Source: Wukongibacter sp050859025
GTDB taxonomy: Bacteria > Bacillota > Clostridia > Peptostreptococcales > Caminicellaceae
Reading direction: 5' to 3'
DNA length: 64,000 bases
Assembly (NCBI RefSeq): GCF_050859025.1
Contig: NZ_CP138200.1
Coordinates: forward strand, 4,836,001-4,900,000
Shown here: piece by piece, positions 50,344-58,875 of the stretch
How positions within the stretch are numbered: the stretch's first letter is position 1
Layout of the letters: each line of letters starts with the position of its first letter
Translations under genes and position numbers: made by a program
Notes under the pieces: model-generated
Told to the model about the DNA's origin: nothing
Seen by the model: the letters and a program-made list of their open reading frames with translations, nothing else
Database searches by the model: none

Positions 50344-51465
50344 TTAAAATCCAGTAATACTTCCATCCTTTGAGAAGGTCCCAACATTATAAAGAAATAG
50401 TACTTCTTTTATTTTATTCTCTTTAATATATTTGTAGATATCTAGTTTGTAATACCTTAGATCTATCACATGAATCTCTTCATAATGGTTTGCTAGGAAC
50501 GGAATAAATGCATGGGCATAAGAGTCCTTAAAAACCACTAGCTTTTTACCATTATTAACGCTTGTTTCAATTGTCATTAGAGCATGATTTCCATCTAAAA
50601 ACATTGAGTATTTATCTTTTTTATCTAAATACTCTAATTCGTATAAAGAATTCGTACTTCTGTCTTCATCTAAATAATTTACCTTATATGATATATCAAA
50701 TTCTGGTCTAAAAACTTCCACAGCATCAGCATCTATATGAATATTATTTGCTTTTGAATAATATGATCCGTAAAATTCATCTGTGACTATCTCTATATTA
50801 AAGTCGTCAAACTTATATGGTTCAATTCCCAATTGTTTTGATAATGCCTGATATCCATAATATGCCCCTCTCATAGTCCAGTGATGATCTGTTTTGAAGT
50901 AAATGTATTCATCCCTTTTATCCTCAAGTGCTTCATATACATCAATAAGGTTTATGCTCTGATTCAATTCATTCTTGATTGTCTTAATAGTTTCCAATTG
51001 ATTATAGGGACTGGCGAATAGGGGCAATTTATCCTCGTATATTTTTAATGAATTGGGAGCTAACAATAGACTTATCGCTATCTCTGGTAATTTTTCCGAA
51101 AAGTCATTTATTGCTTCAATATTATTATTTAACTGCTCATTTGGCTTTTTGTACTCTTCCATTAAGTATCCATCTTTACCAAAAAAAATACCATTATTTA
51201 TTGTCTTTAATGATAATCTCTCTATATCTGATTTAATTGCTACCCAAAAATCTCTAAAAGCAAATTGATCTGTAGTATATTCTTCAAATTTACTTGTAAA
51301 TCTCCCAGAAACTAAATTCTTAAATTTAAAATTTGGAAATTGGGCCAGCATTCGATTTTCAAACTCTGAAAAATTTCTGTCGGGAGTTACTAGATTCAAA
51401 ATATTTATTCCTAATAAAAACAAAATAAATACAGCAATAATTATTTTGTTTGATTTATTTCCCAC
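50344..51465 (-). CDS. DHHW-motif protein, AlgJ/AlgX-like acetylation partner
   Basis: The 373-residue protein has an N-terminal membrane anchor (about 7-27) and an extracellular SGNH-like domain with KTDHHWTMRGAYYGYQAL (about residue 190), the catalytic DHHW motif of such proteins. KLVVFKDSYAHAFIPFLANHY (about 310) carries the Ser. It probably moves acetyl groups onto a cell-surface glycan, with the MBOAT encoded just upstream. It starts at GTG 51465 with TAAGGAG ahead. The pair is 12 bp apart. Confidence 0.9.
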   Translation of the reverse strand: MGNKSNKIIIAVFILFLLGINILNLVTPDRNFSEFENRMLAQFPNFKFKNLVSGRFTSKFEEYTTDQFAFRDFWVAIKSDIERLSLKTINNGIFFGKDGYLMEEYKKPNEQLNNNIEAINDFSEKLPEIAISLLLAPNSLKIYEDKLPLFASPYNQLETIKTIKNELNQSINLIDVYEALEDKRDEYIYFKTDHHWTMRGAYYGYQALSKQLGIEPYKFDDFNIEIVTDEFYGSYYSKANNIHIDADAVEVFRPEFDISYKVNYLDEDRSTNSLYELEYLDKKDKYSMFLDGNHALMTIETSVNNGKKLVVFKDSYAHAFIPFLANHYEEIHVIDLRYYKLDIYKYIKENKIKEVLFLYNVGTFSKDGSITGF

Positions 51466-51477
51466 GTTTACATCTCC

Positions 51478-52899
51478 TTAAAATCTAAAGTATAAAAATG
51501 GATTGTAAGTTGCATCTACTAAATATACAGTTGATAGAAATAGCATTCCAAAAAGAATAATTGCCGTAATAATGGTTTTAAAATGAAATCTATGTTCCTG
51601 ATTAATTCTTTCTAACAATACTAAACCTCTATTGTTAATATAGGGTGTTGAACCGATTATTGATATAATTAATAAGATTGCATAATTACTTAAATAATAT
51701 AGAAATTGTATATTGTATAAGTCTAAATTACTTAATCCAAACATTATCTTTAAATAGCTTAATCCTATAGAAATATCATCAAATACGAAAAATACCCATC
51801 CGATAAGCAATACAAAAACAACATAGATATGTCTAATTGGTCTCCATAAATCTTGTAAAAGTCTTAACAGCCCTGCTTTTTCAAGAGCTATTATTACACC
51901 AAAATACAATCCCCATATAATAAAGTTCCAGCTTGCACCATGCCATAGACCTGTTAGAAACCACACAACAAATAGGTTTACATATGCTTTTAATCTACCT
52001 AACTTATTACCTCCAAGCGGTATATAAACATAATCCTTAAACCAAGTCCCTAACGACATATGCCATCTACGCCAAAATTCTGTTATGCTCTGAGATATAT
52101 ATGGATAATTAAAGTTTTCTAAAAAATCGAATCCAAACATTTTACCTAGCCCAATAGCCATATCTGAATATCCGCTAAAATCAAAATAAATCTGAAATGA
52201 AAAGGCGATTAATCCGAGCCACGCAGTTAATACAGTCAAATCATTAATGTTATTTCCCTGTATCTCACTCCATAGCATTCCAATGTTATTAGCGATTAGT
52301 ACCTTCTTTCCGAGACCAATAGTAAAGCGTTTTATACCATAGGCAAATTTGTCTATAGTTTCTTGTCTTTCATTAATTTGCTCCGCAACAGTTTGATATC
52401 TTACAATCGGACCAGCTATCAGTTGAGGAAATAGTGTCACATACGTTGCTAAATCAATTGGATTTTTCTGTATAGGTGCTTCACCACGATAGACATCTAT
52501 GGTATAGGACATAGTTTGAAACGTATAGAAGGATATTCCAATAGGTAATGGCAGCTTAAACTGGGTAAAATCTGTGTCAAATAGATAGTTTACATTTTCT
52601 ATTAAAAAATATGAGTACTTAAAAAATCCTAATAAGCTTAAATTTATAATTATCGACGATAAAACTATAAGTCTTGCTTTTTTGTCGTTGTATCGATATT
52701 TTTCTATTAATAGACCATGTATATAATCGACTATTGATGAAAAAATCATTAAAAATATATAGACTGGCTCTCCCCAAGCGTAAAAAATCAAGCTTGCTAT
52801 TAAAAGAGTTATATTTTTGATTTTTCTTGGCGATACAAAATACAGTAATAATGTAATTGGTAAAAATGTAAATAGAAAGGTTAGGCTGCTAAATATCAT
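51478..52899 (-). CDS. MBOAT-family O-acyltransferase (AlgI/DltB-like)
   Basis: The 473-residue membrane protein has about ten or eleven helices. The catalytic His lies in LTGLWHGASWNFIIWG, and a second conserved region is NFPYISQSITEFWRRWHMSLG (the upper part of the same site). It passes acyl groups across the membrane to a surface acceptor. The downstream DHHW protein is the expected extracellular partner; together they match the alginate/peptidoglycan/exopolysaccharide O-acetylation type. The polymer modified is unknown. The start has GGAGTGATACT. Confidence 0.93.
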   Translation of the reverse strand: MIFSSLTFLFTFLPITLLLYFVSPRKIKNITLLIASLIFYAWGEPVYIFLMIFSSIVDYIHGLLIEKYRYNDKKARLIVLSSIIINLSLLGFFKYSYFLIENVNYLFDTDFTQFKLPLPIGISFYTFQTMSYTIDVYRGEAPIQKNPIDLATYVTLFPQLIAGPIVRYQTVAEQINERQETIDKFAYGIKRFTIGLGKKVLIANNIGMLWSEIQGNNINDLTVLTAWLGLIAFSFQIYFDFSGYSDMAIGLGKMFGFDFLENFNYPYISQSITEFWRRWHMSLGTWFKDYVYIPLGGNKLGRLKAYVNLFVVWFLTGLWHGASWNFIIWGLYFGVIIALEKAGLLRLLQDLWRPIRHIYVVFVLLIGWVFFVFDDISIGLSYLKIMFGLSNLDLYNIQFLYYLSNYAILLIISIIGSTPYINNRGLVLLERINQEHRFHFKTIITAIILFGMLFLSTVYLVDATYNPFLYFRF

Positions 52900-52929
52900 A
52901 GTATCACTCCATACCTTGGTTAAAAGCTA

Positions 52930-52968
52930 CGGGGCTGCCCCATAAAAAATCTCTTGAGTACAGCCCCG
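52930..52968 (-). terminator. Hairpin before the MBOAT gene
   Basis: CGGGGCTG (52930-52937) pairs with CAGCCCCG (52961-52968). It lies 57 bp after the DUF4358 gene on the minus strand; the T-run is weak, so this may be partial termination or processing. Confidence 0.5.
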
Positions 52969-53024
52969 CTGTGTTTCAGAATAAAGGAAGTCCACAGTCT
53001 TGAAGCTCCCCACTCCCCTTTTAT

Positions 53025-53558
53025 TTATTCATTTAAAGCATTATTAAATATGGCTTCAATACTTTCAGTATCCTCATATGTGATATATATTAAATACTTA
53101 CCCTCCACTATTGTCATATTGTTTTTAACTTTTTCATACTGGTCAGGTAAGTAAGTTGACCAAATCGTATTCTGTTGTTCTCTCACCTTATCTAAGGACA
53201 GCTTTAGATTATCTACCTTTGACTCATCCTTTGCCCTTAGTACAATTATTAAATCTGAATTTACATTCATCATCTGCTCTATTATGATTCCTTCCTCAAT
53301 ATCCTCTTTATTAAAGATTTCATTCATCTGTCCTTGCAAATCATCTGTAGTTAAATCTGTTTCTATATAACCAGGTAATTTCCCCTCCTTAAAGTTATCT
53401 TCAGAAACCCCAGCTGCTTTCATATCCTCAGCTATTTTACCCTTTATACCTTCTACAATATCTGTTATTGCTATATTTACCTCTTTTTGCTGCTGGCTGC
53501 ATCCCACAGCTGTAAAAATCATTAAACAAGCAATTGCTAAAATTAAAATTTTCTTCAT
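53025..53558 (-). CDS. DUF4358 lipoprotein
   Basis: The 177-residue protein has a lipoprotein signal (IFTAVGC, Cys20) and a DUF4358 domain (about 30-175). That family is often encoded next to MBOAT and DHHW proteins in Firmicutes, as here, so it may support glycan acetylation at the cell surface. The gene lies 126 bp upstream of the MBOAT gene, with a hairpin in between. The ribosome site TAGGAGGATTAG is strong. No catalytic motif is recognised. Confidence 0.85.
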   Translation of the reverse strand: MKKILILAIACLMIFTAVGCSQQQKEVNIAITDIVEGIKGKIAEDMKAAGVSEDNFKEGKLPGYIETDLTTDDLQGQMNEIFNKEDIEEGIIIEQMMNVNSDLIIVLRAKDESKVDNLKLSLDKVREQQNTIWSTYLPDQYEKVKNNMTIVEGKYLIYITYEDTESIEAIFNNALNE

Positions 53559-53715
53559 TTCTAATCCTCCTATATCTTTTCTGACAACTTTTTGTAATTC
53601 TAATTACAATTAATTAGACGAATCAAAAAAAAGAAGGTTCCATATTTGTAATGAAAAAATCTTTAACTTTTTGTAATAGCGATGCTGAGGGATAAAGCCC
53701 CTAAATATAGTAGAG

Positions 53716-53915
53716 AGGATGGGTTCTAGACCCATCCCTTAGATTGTTGACAAAGTCAACAAGATGATAGACTGCTGAGAAATCTGAATTTCGAGGCGTG
53801 CTGAAAGCAAGAGACCGCAGCGTATACAGACATACGTAAGGATTCTTGCTTGAAGCAACAACGAAGAAATTCGGGTTTCTCAGCAGTCTGAAGGATGGGT
53901 CCTAGACCCATCCCT
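53716..53915. mobile_element. Hairpin element A, copy 2, with 24-bp palindromic direct repeats
   Basis: A 152-bp element (53740-53891), about 90% identical to the copy at 5313-5463, lies between direct repeats 53716-53739 and 53892-53915. These differ at one of 24 positions and each is a near-palindrome built on GGATGGGT and ACCCATCC. The repeats are unlike those of copy 1. Both copies thus sit at a duplicated hairpin. The element holds the same small left hairpin and the same long interrupted stem. It encodes no protein. Confidence 0.75.
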
Positions 53916-53975
53916 ACAAAATATCGAACAATTTGTAATTCTTCTAATATCATCCAAATTTTACAATTATACGAT

Positions 53976-55397
53976 CTATCCTCTAAACACAGGCTGTCTT
54001 GACAGCTTCATGCTTAGATTTATTTTTCTAAATGGCATATTATTTTGTTCCTTAATAAAAAATTCAATCATATTCTTAAGACTCATATTTTTTAGCTCAT
54101 CACCATTTCTCGCTTTAAGGTCGTACATATTATTTTGAACCTCATCTTCTCCTATGACCATAATAAATGGAACCCAGTTTTTTTGTGCATCTCTTATTTT
54201 TCGGCCAAGCCTTTCATCTCTATCATCAATTTCTATCCTTACACTGTGCCTTTTCAAGATCAACGCTATGTTTTTCGCATATTCACAGAATTTATCATTT
54301 ATAGGAAGTATCCTAAGTTGCACTGGACTAAGCCAATAGGGTAGCTCTGGCTTATCCTTCATAAGGCTGGCCTCTAATATTGCATACATCCACCTTTCAA
54401 TAGATCCAATTGACGAGTGACATATTATGCATCCCTTTTTAATTCCTTCGGAATTAGCATATCTAATACCATATATATCTGCATCCTTAACATCAAGTTG
54501 AACTGTTGAAAGCTGTAGGAAACCATTACTACAATCTATTGCTTGAAATTCACTTTTAATTGCCCAGTAATGCTTCATATCCGACAAAAGCTCTATAAAA
54601 ACCGGTACCCCGCCATAGGATACAAGCTCTTGTATTTCTTCCTTATGCTTGTAATAGAAATCCTCAACGGCCCTAAATACTATTACAAAATTGATATCCA
54701 TTGCCTTTGCAAGATCATAGTAATTCTTATAAAGTTCCTTATATTCATGGAATCCTTCCTCAATATTCCTTGCAAAGCTGTGAATATCAGGCATTGAAAA
54801 GGCCCTCAATCTTTTTAGTCCTGCCAACTCACCACTTTTTTCGTATCTAAAACTCTTTGAATATTCATAAACTCTAAGGGGAAGATTTCTATAGCTAAGT
54901 TTAGTATCCTTAAGCATTCTAAAGAGCCCAAAGTCTCCTGCAAATCTTAAGATAAATTCTCTATCCTTCCCAGGAGCATTTACTACATAATGTCTCTCAT
55001 GAAATGATTTTACCTGTTCCTTGATATCTGGTTCGTTATAATCATATATTAGAGGAGTTTCTATTTTCAAAGAATCAAGCCTATTTAGTGCTATTTCATC
55101 GGCCCAATCCTTTATTAGGTCAAATATAAGATTCCCCTTTGGATAGAATCTAAAATGGCCTGAATCACTTGCTGATTCATAATCCACTAGTTCTAATCTC
55201 TGCATTGCACTAATTGACTTTGGCATTTCTTTGGATTTTCTTAACCCTTTTTCATCTATTAAAAATCTACTTAGAACATCATATTTTTTTAAAATATTTT
55301 TAATATCTATACTATCAACATCATATTCCTGACCATCAACATCTAATATTATCTGCCTTTTTTCTATTTTTGAATTTATCATTTCTCTATTAATCAT
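53976..55397 (-). CDS. Threonyl-tRNA synthetase, archaeal-like, without editing domain
   Basis: The 473-residue class II synthetase has motif 2 (LPLRVYEYSKSFRYEKSGELAGL, about residues 173-194) and AFSMPDIHSF (H206). CHSSIGSIERW (H327) follows, and the anticodon domain is at about 365-460. The TGS and editing domains of bacterial ThrS are missing; only about 60 residues precede the catalytic core. Key positions look archaeal in type. The zinc-site Cys of ThrRS falls at Asp155 (RFAGDFG) by eye alignment. The start ATG 55397 has GGGAGG. A T-box leader lies upstream. It is probably a second, inducible ThrRS. Confidence 0.82.
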   Translation of the reverse strand: MINREMINSKIEKRQIILDVDGQEYDVDSIDIKNILKKYDVLSRFLIDEKGLRKSKEMPKSISAMQRLELVDYESASDSGHFRFYPKGNLIFDLIKDWADEIALNRLDSLKIETPLIYDYNEPDIKEQVKSFHERHYVVNAPGKDREFILRFAGDFGLFRMLKDTKLSYRNLPLRVYEYSKSFRYEKSGELAGLKRLRAFSMPDIHSFARNIEEGFHEYKELYKNYYDLAKAMDINFVIVFRAVEDFYYKHKEEIQELVSYGGVPVFIELLSDMKHYWAIKSEFQAIDCSNGFLQLSTVQLDVKDADIYGIRYANSEGIKKGCIICHSSIGSIERWMYAILEASLMKDKPELPYWLSPVQLRILPINDKFCEYAKNIALILKRHSVRIEIDDRDERLGRKIRDAQKNWVPFIMVIGEDEVQNNMYDLKARNGDELKNMSLKNMIEFFIKEQNNMPFRKINLSMKLSRQPVFRG

Positions 55398-55431
55398 TTT
55401 TACAACCTCCCAGTTTAATCTGTAGGATTCC

Positions 55432-55520
55432 TAATAAAGCTTAATTTGTACAATACAAATGCTCTATACTTCTTAGAGTTTTGAATACATATAAATTAAA
55501 GTTTTCACTGAAATCTCTAC
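55432..55520. repeat. Hairpin repeat family B, copy 4
   Basis: An 89-bp copy with ends GTAGGATTCC and GAAATCTCTAC, lying between the leader terminator and the ThrRS gene. Confidence 0.65.
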
Positions 55521-55546
55521 ATCATTTAATTTTTTGGAAAACAAAA

Positions 55547-55570
55547 AGACACTGGCTGCTTACAGTGTCT
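55547..55570 (-). terminator. Second terminator in the ThrRS leader
   Basis: AGACACTG (55547-55554) pairs with CAGTGTCT (55563-55570) around an eight-base loop. On the minus strand TTTTTGTTTT follows. It lies 150 bp before the ThrRS start and downstream of a small Thr-rich frame. Confidence 0.8.
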
Positions 55571-55644
55571 AAAAAGAGTAGTCAAAAAAATTGTTAAATA
55601 TATAAACACCGCAAGCAACTCCAGCTTGCTCGTGTATATATAAA

Positions 55645-55737
55645 CTACTGACAGGTTATATATCCTGAGCAATCTGAAAAATATATTAAGTTCCCATCAA
55701 ATGTTGTCGTGGTGGTTATAAACATTAGCTTTCTCAA
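55645..55737 (-). CDS. Possible leader peptide with five consecutive Thr codons
   Basis: This 30-residue frame starts at TTG 55737 with AAAGGA about nine bases upstream, or at ATG 55725. It reads RKLMFITTTTTFDGN and ends CQ. Five Thr codons in a row (ACC ACC ACG ACA ACA, 55702-55716) lie upstream of a Thr-tRNA synthetase gene. A hairpin (55611-55629) and a terminator (55547-55570) follow. That is the layout of a leader-peptide attenuator, although the control codons lie further from the terminator than in classic examples. No expression evidence is available. Confidence 0.4.
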   Translation of the reverse strand: MRKLMFITTTTTFDGNLIYFSDCSGYITCQ

Positions 55738-55760
55738 ATTACTCACATCCTTTCTTAAAA

Positions 55761-55870
55761 ATAACAAAGTCCTTCATAGAGGTACTCAAATTGGACCTTG
55801 CTGAAACACATCATGGAAATTACAAAATTATCTACAGCTTTAATAGGTTTATAATTTCCTATGTTTTATA
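55761..55870. repeat. Hairpin repeat family C, copy 2
   Basis: A 110-bp copy, the same length as copy 1 at 45051, beginning ATAACAAAGTC and ending CCTATGTTTTATAA. It lies directly after the T-box terminator. Confidence 0.7.
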
Positions 55871-55875
55871 AATAC

Positions 55876-56125
55876 AAAAAACCCTCTCAATCCTTATGGG
55901 ACGAGAGGGATATTTCACGTGGTTCCACCCAAATTACAGCCTAAGTAGTTTATCTAGACCGTCACTTTAGTAATGATTATAACGTAATCATCGGTAATAC
56001 CTACTTATGCAAAGCATGTTCAGCATACAGCTCGGAGGTGGTTTTCAACTATTCGTGTTTAGAGGTACTTACAGCCAATGGTACCTCCTCTCTATAAACT
56101 GTAATAAGTCTACTCGTCCTCGTCA
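55876..56125 (-). ncRNA. T-box riboswitch for threonyl-tRNA
   Basis: On the minus strand the leader has the AGTAGA element near 56109-56114 and a long stem I. A specifier region GTTGAAAACCACCTCC follows, in which ACC is a Thr codon. The T-box core GGGTGGAACCACG (about 55918-55930) is intact. The terminator (CCCTCTC/GAGAGGG, 55882-55909) ends with TTTTTT. Uncharged tRNA-Thr would favour the antiterminator and let transcription proceed to the ThrRS gene. The specifier assignment is by pattern. Confidence 0.93.
55882..55909 (-). terminator. T-box terminator
   Basis: CCCTCTC (55882-55888) pairs with GAGAGGG (55903-55909), followed on the minus strand by TTTTTTG. It is the OFF structure of the T-box. 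Confidence 0.9.
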
Positions 56126-56339
56126 TTGCAACTTATGTTATTAGTATTATAATTGACTCTCAAAATAATGTCAATCTTTTTTTGTTTATTATATGCTTAT
56201 ATTATCCCAGATTATTCATAGCAAATTGAATACAAGATTTTTTATGTCTAATTAATTATCAATACATGAGGAAGTAAAGGAATATAAATATACATCGATT
56301 CCAATAGAATTCATATTATTATCCTCTTAAAAGTGTGCT

Positions 56340-58487
56340 TTAAGAAACTCTATTTCTATATTTACAAATTACAGCTTGGATAGCTAAATAGTCTATTTCA
56401 TCAGGTAGCTCATCCTTAATTGGCCTTAACTTTCCAGCCCCTATTCTTTCAATAGTTTCAATAATAAGTGATTCATACTCAGAAGGAATGAATTTATCTA
56501 AATCTACATCTAATCCTTCCTCTGCACATCTAATTATATGTTTATCAATAGTTATTTGTTTAATATCTCTTTCCTGAGAAATTTCTCGGAGTGACATTCC
56601 GTCCTTATACATATTGAAGGTTATAATATGGCTTGCAATTTTTTCTTCTTTAGTTTTCTGTTCCTTGGTATTTTCTTTTAGCATCTCTCTATTCAGTTCC
56701 TCAGCCTTAATACCATGCTCTAGTACATACTTCTTAATAGCAGCTAGAAATTGTTCTCCGTATCTCTCAAGCTTCATTTCTCCTACACCTTTAATACTGA
56801 GCATAGAATTATAATCCTGAGGATAATATTTACTCATTTCACGCAGGGTACTATCTGAAAAAACAATGTACGGCGGTACCTTTTCTCTAGTCGAGATGTC
56901 CTTCCTAAGACCCCTGAGTACTTCAAATAGAGAATTATCTTCAATAGCCCTTTCCTTTTTCTTTTGAACCTTCTGAAATACTTCTTCCTTACCCTTTAAT
57001 ACGGGTATAGCCTTTTGTCTAAGTTTTACAACCGGATATTGGTCATCAGTAAGGCCAATATACCCCTCTGCTGCCAGTATATTTATTAAGTCCTTTATTT
57101 CTTTCTCAGTATATTCCTTCATAATGCCATAGGTAGATAAATTATCAAATCCAAGCTCCCTAATTCTTTTATTTTTAGAGCCTCTAAGAACCTGAGCTAT
57201 AACAGTTGTTCCAAAACGTTCCTTTACACGATAGATACAGGAAAATATCTTTTGTGCCTCTATTGTAATATCCGTAAGCTCTCTATCATCCATACATGTA
57301 CTGCAGTTTCCGCATTCCTCATCTATATCTTCTTCTCCAAAATACTCCAAAATATACTTACGTATACACTTAGATGTATGACAATAGTCCACCACATGCT
57401 GAAGCCTTTTATACTCATTTTTTTGTCTATCAGGAGATAATATACTTTGCTCAATCATAAACTTTTGAAGCAATGTGTCCTGAGGTGCATAAAGTAATAT
57501 ACATTCACTAGGTTCACCATCTCTACCAGCACGACCTGCTTCCTGATAATAGGCCTCCATGTTTTTAGGAATATTGTGATGGATTACATACCTGACATTT
57601 GATTTATCTATTCCCATACCAAAGGCATTTGTTGCGACAATAATATTTACATCATCATATATAAAACTATCCTGACTTTCCTTTCTCTCGGCTACGCCCA
57701 TGCCAGCATGGTACTTTCCTACCCTATATCCTTTTTTCTTAAGGGCTCCATACAAACTATCGACTTCTTTTCTAGTAGCTGCATAAACTATTCCCACTTC
57801 ATTGCCGTTGTTTTCTATATACTTCATTATATAGTCCCTTTTATTTACTCCTCTTTCTACAGCAAAATAAAGATTTTCACGATTGAAACCTGTAACGTAG
57901 ACATTGGAATTTTTTAAAGATAAAAGCTTTACAACATCCGCCTTTACTCCCTCAGTAGCTGTAGCAGTAAAGGCAGAGACGATAGGTCTAGTAGGTAATT
58001 CCTTTATTAGATATGCAATACTTCTATAGCTTGGTCTAAAATCATGACCCCATTGAGAGACGCAGTGGGCTTCATCCACTGCAACTAAGGATATCTCAAG
58101 TTCTCTAATCATTTCTCTAAATCCCTCAGCCTCTAACCTCTCGGGGGCAATGTATAAAAGTTTGATTTCTCCATTTCTAGCCTTATAAATCCTATCTTGG
58201 ACCTCTCTATATCCTATTGAACTATTTATAAAGGTTGCTGGTATCCCTATATTCTGAAGCCCGTCAACCTGATCCTTCATGAGTGAAATCAATGGAGAAA
58301 TTATAAGCGTCAATCCATTAAGTAAAAGTCCCGGTATTTGATAGCATATAGACTTTCCAGCTCCAGTAGGCATTATTGCAAAGGTATCTCTTCCTTGTAA
58401 AATACTTTCTATGATTTTCTCCTGTCCCCTTCTGAAGTTGTCATAACCGTAGTACTTTTTTAATAACATTCTCGCATTTTTTAGCAT
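56340..58487 (-). CDS. recQ: RecQ-family ATP-dependent DNA helicase
   Basis: The 715-residue helicase has MPTGAGKSICYQ (motif I), DEAH (motif II), SAFTATA (motif III), and motif VI YYQEAGRAGRDGEP. The zinc-binding cysteines (CHTSKC...CGNCSTC, about 365-400), the RQC winged helix, an HRDC domain (about 530-600) and a C-terminal HTH_40-like region complete the long RecQ form. It unwinds recombination and repair intermediates 3' to 5'. AAAGGAG precedes the ATG. It is upstream of the T-box but separated by more than 200 bp. Confidence 0.96.
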   Translation of the reverse strand: MLKNARMLLKKYYGYDNFRRGQEKIIESILQGRDTFAIMPTGAGKSICYQIPGLLLNGLTLIISPLISLMKDQVDGLQNIGIPATFINSSIGYREVQDRIYKARNGEIKLLYIAPERLEAEGFREMIRELEISLVAVDEAHCVSQWGHDFRPSYRSIAYLIKELPTRPIVSAFTATATEGVKADVVKLLSLKNSNVYVTGFNRENLYFAVERGVNKRDYIMKYIENNGNEVGIVYAATRKEVDSLYGALKKKGYRVGKYHAGMGVAERKESQDSFIYDDVNIIVATNAFGMGIDKSNVRYVIHHNIPKNMEAYYQEAGRAGRDGEPSECILLYAPQDTLLQKFMIEQSILSPDRQKNEYKRLQHVVDYCHTSKCIRKYILEYFGEEDIDEECGNCSTCMDDRELTDITIEAQKIFSCIYRVKERFGTTVIAQVLRGSKNKRIRELGFDNLSTYGIMKEYTEKEIKDLINILAAEGYIGLTDDQYPVVKLRQKAIPVLKGKEEVFQKVQKKKERAIEDNSLFEVLRGLRKDISTREKVPPYIVFSDSTLREMSKYYPQDYNSMLSIKGVGEMKLERYGEQFLAAIKKYVLEHGIKAEELNREMLKENTKEQKTKEEKIASHIITFNMYKDGMSLREISQERDIKQITIDKHIIRCAEEGLDVDLDKFIPSEYESLIIETIERIGAGKLRPIKDELPDEIDYLAIQAVICKYRNRVS

Positions 58488-58875
58488 TTGTTTATACTCC
58501 TTTGTGAATTTCTATTAACCCTAGTATATCATTTGTAGATAGATTAATAAATGTAGTAAATGTTCTCGTGCTTGTCCTATGCGGCTGCATACTCATCTGG
58601 AGTTATATAATAATAATCAATTTGATAATAAATACTGTATATGATGCAGTAAAAAAAATAAAATCTAAGATTCATAGAATCAATATAATATCTAACGATA
58701 GAAATAAGTGCATATTTGTTTTGGATGCTTCTTAATACCTCAGATAACAAAGGCCTTTTAGAGAAAGATATTTTCTATGTGATTGCTTAAAATCTCTGCA
58801 TAAAACACTACGGGACTGAACTCATAAAATAATTTTATTATGAGCAGCCCCATTTTCCTTTTTAATCAACCATAT
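58488..58875. other. 388-bp gap with no recognised gene
   Basis: The gap is AT-rich. It holds only the hairpin at 58811-58850, next to the end of the downstream gene, and presumably the recQ promoter. No open frame on either strand resembles a known protein. Confidence 0.5.
58811..58850 (-). terminator. Hairpin terminator after the HExxH protein gene
   Basis: GGGACTG...CTCATAA pairs imperfectly with TTATGAG...CAGCCC. The outer bases resemble the hairpin at 52930. On the minus strand a modest T-run follows. Confidence 0.5.

Noticed and set aside
15379..55520. CRISPR array from repeated ~100-bp units
   Set aside because: The units are tens of kb apart, palindromic as a whole and without regular spacers; no cas genes are present.
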